DNA from: Sternotherus odoratus
Taxonomy: Eukaryota > Chordata > Testudines > Kinosternidae
Direction of reading: 5' to 3'
DNA: 64,000 nt
Assembly: GCA_032164245.1 (NCBI GenBank)
Contig: JAVMKO010000010.1
Coordinates: 29,958,189-30,022,188, forward strand
Below are positions 44,400 to 54,440 of this stretch, piece by piece. The notes below the pieces were generated by a model that was given only the letters and a program-made list of their open reading frames with translations, was not told the DNA's origin and did no database searches. How positions within the stretch are numbered: the first letter of the stretch is position 1; every line of letters starts with the position of its first letter. The translations under genes were made by a program, and so were the position numbers.

Positions 44400-44653
44400 C
44401 AGAGGCGTCTCTTAAGGATTTTGCCACCCCAAGCGCGGAAGTTCCATGGCACGGCGGCATTTCAGCGGGGGGCTATGGATCCTTGTCGTCCCCGCCACTG
44501 AAATGCCGCCGAATCCACAGCAGTCGCGGATCTCCTGCTGAAATGCTGCAGGAGACAGCCTGACTGCCGTCCTGATGGCGAACATCAGGCTGCCCCCTGC
44601 GGATTGCTGCCCCAGGCACACGCTTGGTGTGCTAGTGCCTGAAGCCGGCCCTG
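44400..44653. mobile_element. hAT MITE, perfect 8-bp TSD
   Basis: Flanks GTTGCTGG at 44392-44399 and 44654-44661. Termini CAGAGGCGTCTCTTAAGG and CCTGAAGCCGGCCCTG are an imperfect inverted repeat. The inside has an internal inverted pair, GCGGCATTTCAGCGG against CCACTGAAATGCCGC. 254 bp, non-coding. Confidence 0.88.
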
Positions 44654-44692
44654 GTTGCTGGGATCTTCCTCTCTCTCTATCCGCTTTTCTGC

Positions 44693-45582
44693 TAGGGTTG
44701 TCAGCTTTCTAATTGCACAAAACCGAACACCCTTGCCCCGCCTCTTCTCGAAGTCCCCCCCCCCCTCACACCATCCCCCCTCTGTCTGTCACTTGCTCTC
44801 CCCTACCATCACTCGCTCATTTTCACCGGGCTAGGGCAGGAGGTTGGGGTGTGGGAGCGGGTGAGGGCTCTGGCTAGGGATGCAGGTTCTGGAGTAGGGC
44901 CAAAAATGAGGGATTCAGAGTGTAGGAGTGGGCTCTAGGCTGGAGTTGCAGGTTGGGAGTGCAGGAGGGGATGAGGGCTCCAGCTGGGAGAGCAGACTCA
45001 GGGAGCAGGCCTCAGGGTGGGGCCAGAAATGAGGGGTTCAGGGTGTAGGAGGGGGCTCTGGGATGAGATGGGTATTGGGGTGTGGGAGGGGACTGAGGGC
45101 TCTGGCAGGGGGTACAGGCTCCAGGGTGGGGCCATAAATGAGTTTGGGGTACAGGAAGGGGTTCTGGGCCGGTGCAGGAGGGGGTGTGGGTCCCAGGTGG
45201 TGCTTGCCTCGGGTGGCTCCCCACAAGTGATGACCTGTCCTTCGGTTCCTAGATGGAGAGATGTCCAAGGGGGCTCTGCACACTGTCTCCACCCACAGGT
45301 GCCACCCCAGCAGCTCCCATTGGCCACGGTTGCCGGCCAATGGGAGCTGTGGAGCTGGCGCTCAGGGTGGGAGCAGCGCTTAGCGTCCCCTTGGCTGTCC
45401 TTCCGCCTAGGTGTCTAGGGACATGTCACTGCTTCTGGGGCGCTTCATGGAGCCAGGTAGGGAGACTTCCAGCCCTATGCCAGCTGAACTTATGGTGGCT
45501 CGGTCAGAAATTCTGACCAGAGCTGCCAGGGTGCCTTTTCGGCCAGGTGTTCCTGTCGAAAACCAGACACCTGACAATCCTA
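44693..45582. mobile_element. hAT-type element with internal tandem units
   Basis: Ends TAGGGTTGTCAGCTTTCTAA and ACACCTGACAATCCTA; flanks TTTTCTGC (44685-44692) and TTTTCTGT (45583-45590), 7 of 8. The middle holds three units of about 110-120 bp marked by GGGCCANAAATGAG (about 44897, 45018, 45130). Near 45313 it has GCTCCCATTGGCC facing GGCCAATGGGAGCTG, the same inverted CCAAT pair seen in the element at the window start. No transposase; frames of 70-133 codons are GC artefacts. Confidence 0.8.
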
Positions 45583-45590
45583 TTTTCTGT

Positions 45591-48190
45591 AGTCACTTTA
45601 TCTAGTAATTAGTGGAAGCTACATCTCCAGACACTTAAAGCTAGAGTAGGCATACCCCTAGAAAATATTCTGCAGCAGGAAAATCTCAAGGCTTCAGCCT
45701 GCAGCCATGGTCATATGAGTGCAGATTCCAGGATCAGTCCCTTGCATTGTGTCTACCTCACAAAAGTAAAGCTTAACTTGTTCATGGAGCACTTTAACAA
45801 CCTTCCATCGGAAGATTTCATAAAAGGGCCCAATACTATTGCAGGAGAACGGAACTATGACTAAAGAGGTCTCTACTACAAAATGGAATATTTTAAATGC
45901 AGCATAACTTTTGATTTTATCAGTTTGTGTAGTGTGGTATTGCTTGTCTTCTGATAAAAAAAATTGTATATCTTTGCTAAAAGGGTGTTTAAAATATCCT
46001 TAAGATATGAAGACATCTGACATAGGATGAAAGAGTATCCCAGTCAGTGGGTTTAATCTTGGACAGAATTGCACCCTTTCCCAGTGGGTTGCCAGTGGCT
46101 GAGAATGTCAGATGTAGGATGTTGGGGGGGGGGGGGGGGGGGGAGGGGAAAGAGTGCTATGTGATGCTCAATAATAAAATTGCTCCTTAATTGGAGGTTA
46201 ACAAGCTCCACAAAGAACCTGTTTTATGAATGAAAAATTGAATTAAGATGACCACTAAACATAAATATCTTGAGAAAAGAAGAAAGTAAATGTCCAAAAC
46301 AGCAAGGTTTGGTTAACTTATTTAATAAACACAAATCTACTTCTGGAGACTTGACCTGATTTCACCTTAGCTCATTTCCCCCCAACTCCAATTCCGCCCC
46401 CCCCCCCCCCAAATCTCTGGGTGTCATGGACCGAGAATTATTTCTGAATCTTGGGAAATGCTTTCGACCATTTCTGGGAGCTAAAACTTGATAGACATCT
46501 CAGGGGCTCTGCTTTATTTACAGCATGCTTGAAAACAAAGTGAAAAATGACTGATTTTTAACACTGTTCCTCACTATGTAACACATACAGTCTTCCTATA
46601 TGATATCCTTAAGCAAGTCAAACATTTAGGTAGGGAAAAGTAGCTTCTCTGGAGTCTTGTAAAACTCCGTTTCATAAAACCTGTCAGTTACTAGTAGAAT
46701 CTTGTTGCTGCTAATTTGTCTATAAAGCAATCTTATCTACTGACATTTATAAACTCTGAGGTTGGAATTTTTTTGTTCTATGTTGTTGGGGAAGCATTCT
46801 GCACTCAACTATCTTTATTGCCAAAACCTGCTGTACCTTGTCTAGTCATATGACCTCTGGCAAAAATCCGCTTTTCTAGCAAGTCTAGAGCTAATAAGAG
46901 CCAATTCTACTATGGTTATATTTTTCCATTTTCAAAGTCTGGTGGTACATACTTTGCACTTGGTGATTTTGCAAATGATCAAAATGCCTGACCCAAGTAG
47001 GAAGATCTAGCAAAGTCTTTTTATCCAGTATATTCACTTCCAAAGCTTGTTCAAAACCTGGTGTGGAGTTTTAATGACTGACTGATAACATTAGATCATA
47101 TGCTTTAGGGGCAGGAATCCTGTCTTCTGTCACTCTGGGGTACTGTAAAGCAAAGAATAAATATCATAAGAAGGAAACTGTGTATGCATGTAGTCATAGT
47201 GCACACTTTAACATTACGATTAATTTCATTAGTCACTAAAACAGCCAGTAATCTTGCAGTAGGAATGGAAATCTTAACTGCAGTTAATTAGTAAGCTGTG
47301 AAATATACTTTCACTTAAGCATAGTGATAGTGGATACTGGTGCACTCAGAGCCTGGAAAGGAGACTTTTGTGGTGTTTCCAGTGGCTCTTCAGTGAATAA
47401 AAAAACCTTCATGTTTTGTTGTCCAGAACTGGGGTTTGGGGGGAATGAGTGTGGTGTTGATGGCAAATGTTATTCCAGAGAGAAGTTGCAGATGACCATG
47501 TCTGGATGTCTAAACTAGTGAAGTTCCGTGACTGGCTGAGGAGGTGGAACATGGAACTTGGCCATCAACAGAGACCTCTTGCATTAGAGACTTTCTTGGG
47601 CACAATTTTAGTTTTTAGATGTGCATAGCCATGTAGTGATCAAGGAAATGGGGATGAGTGGACAAAAGTTTACTATTGACATGCATAATTTGTCTAGCCT
47701 TCTGGCGGAAGATACTAAGTTGCCCATATCTCAAAGACTTCTGAAGGATGGCTGAGGACTGAAGTGAGGCCTCAATATGTCATTATTCTTACAAATGCAA
47801 ATACACTTCAAAAATATTTTAAATTAAACTACAGTTTTGTGTAAGTGAAGATAGTGTCTCAAAACTTACTTTGTTCTTTGATTTATTTTGTTTACTACGC
47901 GGCTCAATTGTGGCGTTGTGTGTTTTTTTGTTTTTTTGTTGTTTGTTTTTTTTCTTCTGGAATATGTGGGAGATACGGAGGTACACTGAAGATACATGTG
48001 CCTAGGCATAGTATTTGTTCACAGGGTTAGAGGCAGGTAGAATGTCTTGAAGCACTGGGATATGTGCTGTATAGTGTATAGCATTTATACACCTTGGACT
48101 TTCTCACTCCTGCCTTCTCTCCTCCTTCCAACACCACATCTGCTGTAAGATGCTGTCTTGCTTTGGGCTTGGCAGACCCTGGCAATACCA
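45591..48190. other. Intronic sequence with homopolymer tracts
   Basis: No exon found. Long G run at 46124-46142 and a C run at 46398-46410; T-rich stretch at 47921-47955. Confidence 0.4.
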
Positions 48191-48193
48191 GTC

Positions 48194-48508
48194 TATGGCT
48201 TTGTCTATGCTGGACTTTCGTTAGTAAAACTTGTCATTCTGGGGTGTGAAACCCCCCCACACATCCCGCCCCCGAATGACAAAAGTTTTACTGGCAAAAT
48301 GCATCAGTGGGAACAGCACTTTGTTGGTGGGACAGCTCTCCTGCCAACAAAGCTTCCCCCCCCCCCCCCCCATTGAGGGTGGAAGTTTTTTGTATGTGGG
48401 AGAGCTCTCTCCTGCCGGCAAACAGCCGTTTGTCGTGCTTTTTAGCAGCATGGCTGTAGCAGCATATCTGTGTCACTAAAAGGTGTGTAATGTAGACATA
48501 GCCTTAAT
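48194..48508. mobile_element. MITE with GGCTTTGTCTAT / ATAGACAAAGCC-type ends
   Basis: Left end ATGGCTTTGTCTATGCTGG, right end GTAATGTAGACATAGCC, an inverted repeat. Two inner pairs are also inverted (AAAACTTGTCATTCTGGGG against CGAATGACAAAAGTTTTACT, and TCTCCTGCCAACAAAGC against GCCGGCAAACAGC). A C run lies at 48357-48370. Superfamily uncertain (Harbinger- or hAT-like). Confidence 0.55.
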
Positions 48509-49460
48509 TTTGCCTCTGTTTTGTGGGGAGTGCACAAAGTTGAAGAGGCTCCTCTTTTACTAACCCATCTGTGCTGGGACAGATGACCGTTTGATCCTAA
48601 CTACCAGGATTATTCAGTTAAGTCACAGCAGGCTTCTTCTGAAGATTCTGAGAATTTCCTAAAAAGCTGCAAAAACAATTTGTAGGAATATTGAACATTA
48701 AGTGGAGGATGGAATGGTAAACCTGTCTTCTAAAACTGCTACACTACTGGAAAACTTTGAGTTAGCTTTGGTAGCTTCTAAATAGCACAAAAGACTTGCT
48801 TTATGGTTGTCATAGTGGTGCCTTGAAAGCAGCCTTGAAGAAGGTGGTTTTAGAGACACTGCTCTTGGAGGCAGTATTTAAACTCTGGAGGGCCTTTCAC
48901 AAGCCCACAGTAGCTGAAGCATAGATAAAATTGGTGCCTCTGGAAGTCCAGGTCTTGGAAGGCATAATGGGAATATGTTACACGAATTACTTACTCATGT
49001 ACTCCCTAGAGCATGCCGCCAAAGCAGTTAGGAGAAACTTGTTCCAGGGTTAAATGTTGGTGCCTCTTCTGTGGTACTGGCAAGACTGTGAATAGGTATC
49101 AAATGTTTTCATGTTTTTGTTTCACTTACTTCAGTGAATCTAAAACTTTGTTGACAAACAGGAAGTTGGGATGTAAGTATGTCAGACTCTTGTCCTTCAA
49201 AGTATAGTTCTAGCTTGTAATATGTGAAGGAAAAACCTCAGTCTTATGTATGTACGTTATTGGACTGAGAGGAAAATAGGCTGAAGTTTAAAACTGCAGG
49301 AAAAAGCTTGTCACAAGTTGAGAGAGAGATTGGGGGAAAAGTTGTTTTTTTTCTTAAAGTAAATCTGGAGTAAAAACAGCAATGCTACTACATAACCTAA
49401 CAATTTGTTAGTCTGACATTATATTGTGTTACTTAACTATTGGTATGGATGTGTGTTAAC
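48509..49460. other. End of intron 1, nothing recognised
   Basis: Unique-looking sequence up to the exon 2 acceptor. Polypyrimidine TGTAATTTCTATTACAG ends at 49477. Confidence 0.5.
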
Positions 49461-49477
49461 TGTAATTTCTATTACAG

Positions 49478-49582
49478 GAGTCTTATCCCTCTTCATCACC
49501 AATATGGTTTGTGGAATCAGATGACCCAAACCTGACTTCAGTGTTGGAGCGATTAGAAGATATTAAGAAGAGCAATACTTTG
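49478..49582 (+). CDS. UBE2Q2: UBE2Q2 coding exon 2
   Basis: Thirty-five codons, phase 0 at both ends, beginning [11 protein letters not shown] and ending EDIKKSNTL. The acceptor is a pyrimidine-rich stretch ending TTACAG at 49472-49477 and the donor is GTGAGG at 49583. Joined to exon 1 it gives the family sequence HCNIT-ESYPSS without a shift. It contains the conserved [17 protein letters not shown] block. Together the two exons supply 97 of about 375 residues of a typical UBE2Q2; the next exon, expected to start near RQQLKW in human, was not found through 64000. Confidence 0.95.
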
Positions 49583-49599
49583 GTGAGGAACTAGTGGTT

Positions 49600-50885
49600 T
49601 TTTACTTTTTGATTAACTGCGGGTCAGATGAAATAGTGGCTTCATGTGGTAAGGCTACAGTCCCACCCCTATACTTTTGGCTGTTTGCATATACTTTCAC
49701 ATCAGAATGCAGGGAGCTCTTTTTAAAGTCATTCCAAAAGGTTTGAGTTTTTTGGATGACTTGAAACTGTCTGAGAGAACATTTGTTAAATTGTCTGTGG
49801 TATAACTTATGTATTCTGAAAATAGTTAAATGATAAATAGATTTGCACATAAGAACTTAAAACGTATTAAAATCTCTATTGGGAAGCATTTGAATATTAG
49901 TCATTGCTATTTCCATTATGCAGAAATTATAATTATTTCATTACTTTTGGGGTAGTTTAATGTGTGGTTTTAGAGTAAATGTGCTCCAGAATTCAGCTGG
50001 AACTGTGGTTTTCCACAGCAGTAAAATTTCTCCAACTTAAATCTGAACATTTTTCAGACTCTTTGCTTTTAGTAGGAAAGATTTTAACATAACTAATTTG
50101 TCCTAGACAGTTTTGCAATGGAAGTGGTAATGATATTGGGTACCGACATGACAGACTTGGAAAACTGTAACGTACAGATTGTTTAATTTAAAACTGCTGG
50201 AGTACAAGTTCTGTTCCAGTAAAGGCTGTTTTGTGGCATTATTTCTGGCGTGAGAATCTTTGGTGCAGTTATTAGAATTATATCAAACTAAAACATTTCT
50301 TGTACTGTGCAAAGAAGGGATGGCTTACTTTAATATAAATTGGAAGAATAATTAATTTTTTGATACAGATGCTTACTGTTTTTTGTAATGTTATGAACTC
50401 TCTCTACAATACAGTGAAGAAAACCTGATGATATGCAAAGTATATTTGTAAAAATCAGAAAACAGTCTTTTTCAAGGTATTTTGTAAATTTCCTATAGGC
50501 TAAAATATAACTAACTGCCTAACAAACAGAAATTTTCTTGTATTTTAAGGAAGGTGATTTGGACTATCTCCCCAGTGGCTTTAGATTGCTACAAAGTTTC
50601 TTTTAAAAAAGGGGGGGGGGGATCCTAATTTTTTTTTTTTTTTGCAGGATATTAGTTGCCCTATGGGTTATATATGATTCATCATGTTTGGAGGTGGGGT
50701 GGGGGAGAATAGGGAAGTATTGTGGCAAATTACATGAAGTGTTTAGCATGTAGACTTGGTTCTTGATGTGTGGCTTTTAATTATCTGGATTCACAGGATA
50801 AATTACATTTAAGAGACCATTTAGAAATAGCAAGGAAATTAACAGCTGAAGGTGAAATTTACCATATGTCTTCCAATAATTCGAT
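49600..50885. other. Start of intron 2, nothing recognised
   Basis: AT-rich; G run and T run at 50607-50645. No continuation of UBE2Q2 seen. Confidence 0.45.
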
Positions 50886-50892
50886 ACAAAGG

Positions 50893-51571
50893 GTATGTCA
50901 ACACAGGCATTTTGGAGCCTGCTGAACAAGCCTCCCAACTCAGGTCCACAGACTTGGGTTAGTGAAGCTTGCTCTAATGTACTAAAAATAGCCTAAAGAG
51001 GGGGATGGGCCTCAGAGCCTAAGGTCCAGAGCAAAGTGCTGCTATATGGCTGTATTTAGAGCAGGGGTCTCAAACATGCGGCCCGGGGACCGCATGTGGC
51101 CCGCGAAGCCCTTCCTTGCGGCCCGCCAGGCTTCCTGTTCCCCCCCCCCCCCCTAGCAGTTTGCGGGAGAGAGGGGCCAGAAGCAGAGGCTTCTCTGCTG
51201 CCTGGCTGGGCCACGCGTGTTTCTAGCTCTGGACTTCCTATATTGCTCTTGCTTTGTTTGCCAAACAGCTGTTGGCGGTGCCTAGTGCTTTCCAGGAGGG
51301 AATGGGGAGCTGCGTGCTCAGAGGAGGAGGTGGGGCAGGGGTGGGACCTCTTGGAAGGGGTGGAGTGGGGGCGGAGCTGGGGCAGCGAGGGCAGGGTGTG
51401 TGTCAGTGGTGCGGCCCTCGGGCCAGTGCACTAGTCCTCATGCGGCCCTCGTGGTCATTTAAGTTTGAGACCCCTGATTTAGAGCGATGGTGTGAGTCTC
51501 GCTAACCGAAGTCTGTCAACACAGGCTGCAAGGTTCACTCCTGCAGGCTCCAAAATACTATGTGGACATAC
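50893..51571. mobile_element. MITE split by a hAT insertion
   Basis: The ends pair over about 28 bp: GTATGTCAACACAGGCATTT with TGGAGCCTG on the left (50893-50921), and CAGGCTCCAAAATACTATGT with GGACATAC on the right (51544-51571). Removing the hAT and one duplicate leaves an element of about 256 bp of the GTATGTCTACAC class common in turtles. Confidence 0.8.
51062..51476. mobile_element. hAT MITE nested in the preceding MITE, perfect 8-bp TSD
   Basis: Flanks ATTTAGAG at 51054-51061 and 51477-51484. Termini CAGGGGTCTCAAACATGCGG and TTTAAGTTTGAGACCCCTG, perfectly inverted over the outer 14 bases. GC-rich interior with GCGGCCCGCCAGG and GCGGCCCTCG near the two ends. 415 bp. Confidence 0.93.
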
Positions 51572-51969
51572 TTGAAGGGGCACCCACTTAATGACTTAAA
51601 GCACCCTGTTGGACCTACTTATGGGAGGAAATATGATCAACTTCACCTTCAGTTGTGGATTTCCTTGCTGCTTTTGGTATAAGTGGAACATTCTTCTAAC
51701 TGTAGTTCTTGGTGTAGTTTTTAATAATTTAGCTTTTTTAATACAACTGTTAGCAGAAGGGGTTATAATGATGATTGTGTTCATGTTCTAGCAGTGATCA
51801 TCAATAGACCATATGGCCAAACAAATAGTGTCCTGGGATACCTGGTACAATTGAAGAACTTTCCAAAACCTGCTTGGCTTATTGTTTAGTATCTTTGTGA
51901 ATTCATCGTTGTTCAGTGGTAACAAATTATTCAGTAACCATGGAATATATTTGCTTTTATGTTTAGATT

Positions 51970-53448
51970 GGGCTGTCAAACGATTAAAAAATTAACTATG
52001 ATTAATGCACTGTAAGCAATAATAGAATGCTATTTATATAATTTTTTGGATGTTTTGCAAATTTTCAAATATTGATTTTAATTAGAGCACAGAATACAAA
52101 GTGTACAGTGCTCACTTTATATTTTTTGTTCTAAATATCTGCATTGCAAAAAAAAGTGTTTTTCAATTCACTTAATACAAGTACTATAGTGCAATATCTT
52201 TATCATGGAAGTTGAACTTACAAATGTAGAATTATGTACAAAAAAATAACTGCACTCAAAACCAAAACAATCTAAAACTTTAGAGCCTACAATCCACTCA
52301 CGTTCAGGCAATCGCTCAAACAAACAAGTTTGTATACATTTACAGGAGATAATGCTGCCTGATTCTTATTTACAATGTCACCTGAAAATGAGAACAGGTG
52401 TTCACATGGCACTGTTGTAGCTGGCATTGCAAGATATTATGTGCCACACAGGCTAAATATTCATAAGTTCCTTCATGCTTCAACCACCATTCCAGAGGAT
52501 GTGTCCTTGCTGATGATGGGTTCTGCTCAATAATGATCCAAAGCTGTGCAGACTGACGCACATTCAATTTCATCATCTGAGTCAGATGCCACCAGCAGAA
52601 GGTTGATTTTCTTTTTTGGTGCATCAGGTTCTGTAGTTTCCACATTGGAGTGGGACTCTCTTTGTCCTTCTCAAACTTTGGAAGGCACTTCAGATTCTTA
52701 AATTTTGGGTTGAGTGCTGTAGATATCTTTAGAAATCTCACATTGGTACCTTATTGGCATTTTGTCAAATCTGCAGTTGAAGTGTTCTTAAAATAAACAT
52801 GGATCATCATCCAAGACCGCTATAACGGGAAATACATGGCCGAATGCGGGTAAAACACAGAGCAGACCTAGAGGGGCATACATATGTTTATCATATCTGG
52901 CATGCAAATACCTTGCAATGCCCGCTACTAAATTGTCATGCGAATGTCAGTTCTCACTTTCAGGTGACATTGTAAATAAGAAGTGGGCAGCATTATCTCC
53001 TATAAATGTATCCAGACCTGTTTTTGTCTGAGCAGTTGCCTGGACAAGAAATAGGACCAAGTGGACTTGTAGGTGCTAAAGTTTTACATTGTTTTGTTTT
53101 TGAGTGCAGTTATGTAACAAAAAAAAAATCAACATTTGTAAGTTATGCTTTCACGATAGAGATTGCACCATGGTACTTGTATGAGGTAATTGAAAATTTT
53201 TCTTTTTTAACATTTTTACAGTGCATATATTTGTAATAAAAATATAAAGTGAATACTGTACATTTTTTGTATTCTGCGTTGTGATTGAAATCAATATATT
53301 TGAAAATTGTAGAAATCCAAAATATTTAGTAAATTTCCGTTGATCTTGTCTAACAGTGTAATTAAAACTGATTCATTGTGATTCATTTTTTAAATTGCGA
53401 TTAATTCAAATTAAATCGTGTGAGTTAACTGCATTTAATTGACAGCCC
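51970..53448. mobile_element. Fold-back hAT element, copy 2
   Basis: Ends GGGCTGTCAAACGATTAAAA and GCATTTAATTGACAGCCC. The left arm (to about 52510) and right arm (from about 52880) are long inverted repeats. The centre and left arm read on the minus strand give a hAT transposase C-terminus (52370-52741; FLKISTALNPKFKNLKCLP, WWLKHEGTYEYLACVA) with shifts. The right arm repeats the dimerisation region in the plus sense (SFSGDIVNKK-like, decayed). No clear TSD. Confidence 0.8.
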
Positions 53449-53737
53449 TAGTTTATAGAACTAAATGAGAACTTATGACAAGGCAGCAAACTTGTAACAT
53501 ACTTGTCCATGGTTTGTCATGCTGAATTGCACTGCATATATGCACAGTGTCTATTTGGGTGACCAAATACTAGTTGGTGCCCAAGGAAAGCTCATGGCTG
53601 GGGGAGTGAACATAGATTTTTGGTTATGCACTTCATCAGGAATGCTACCTTCATAGGGAAAGAATTATGGTAATCAGATAAGTCACACCTGTTCATCTCA
53701 CCATTGTATTGTTTTATAGGATACTAGCGAAAATACC

Positions 53738-54440
53738 CGGGGTTGCTTGGGTCCGTCGGAGGTGGGGAGGGGGCAGAGAGCTGAGCGAGTGCGGGGTCCG
53801 TTGGAGGGGGAGGGGGCAGAGAGCAAACCTGACACCCCCACCTCACTTACCCCTCGACCAACCAAACCCAACACCCCCACCTTACTCCCCCACCAACCCC
53901 AACACCCCCTGACCAACCCCAACACCCACACCTCACCCACCCCGACACCTTCCCCCCCCCCCCCCAGACCAAACCCAACACCCCCGGCTCACTTACCCCC
54001 CCCCCGACCAAACCCGACGCCCCCACCTCACCCCCCGACCAAACCAAACACCCCTACCTCACTTACCCTCTGACCAAACCCAACTCGGGTCCGTCGGAGG
54101 TGGGGAGGGGGCAGAGAGCTGAGCGAGTGCGGGATCCGTTGGAGGGCGGAGGGGGCAGAGAGCTGAGCGAGTGCAGGGTCCGTTGGAGGGGGTATTATGA
54201 CCTCATAACTATGTCACAGAGAACAGCAGCTGCCCAGCTGATGTGATTGGCCTTTAAATAATTTCACCCCTGGGGGGCGTCAGAGGTGAAATTTGAAAAA
54301 ATTTCGACTCTTACCCTGATTAGGACCCTAAGACCTATAACTGTACCAAATTTCAAGTCTCTAGCTCAAACGGTGTGGAAAGAGTAAGTGCACGTACATA
54401 CATGCATGCATACACCATTTGACTTTTATTTTTATATATA
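53738..54440. repeat. Repeat with minisatellite and a conserved tail
   Basis: Begins ATACTAGCGAAAATACCCGG. The unit GGGTCCGTTGGAGG then GGGGAGGGGGCAGAGAGC and TGAGCGAGTGC (about 43 bp) occurs at 53749-53822 and again at 54087-54198. Between are C-rich repeats of CCAACACCCCCACCTCACTT. The tail ACCAAATTTCAAGTCTCTAG then AGAGTAAGTGCACGTACATA and TATATATATC resembles dispersed SINE/RTE-type tails known from many animals, from memory. Proline-rich frames here are artefacts. Confidence 0.55.

Larger units (their letters stand above)
28175..49477 (+). other. UBE2Q2: UBE2Q2 intron 1
   Basis: A 21,303-bp intron bounded by GTGCGG at 28175 and TTACAG at 49477. A branch-like GTTAAC lies about 20 bp before the acceptor. 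It has no host exon I can recognise. Its identified content is repeats (annotated separately): hAT elements, an inverted-repeat element, a CR1, a solo LTR and Tigger-like MITEs. Between them lie stretches that look like ordinary AT-rich intron. Confidence 0.9.

Noticed and set aside
46124..46142. Long G run as a biological signal
   Set aside because: Homopolymer runs such as this, and those at 46398 and 48357, are simple repeats and also prone to sequencing or assembly length error.
53747..54073. Proline/threonine-rich 108-codon ORF
   Set aside because: Produced by the C-rich tandem repeat; repeats in all frames give similar open stretches.
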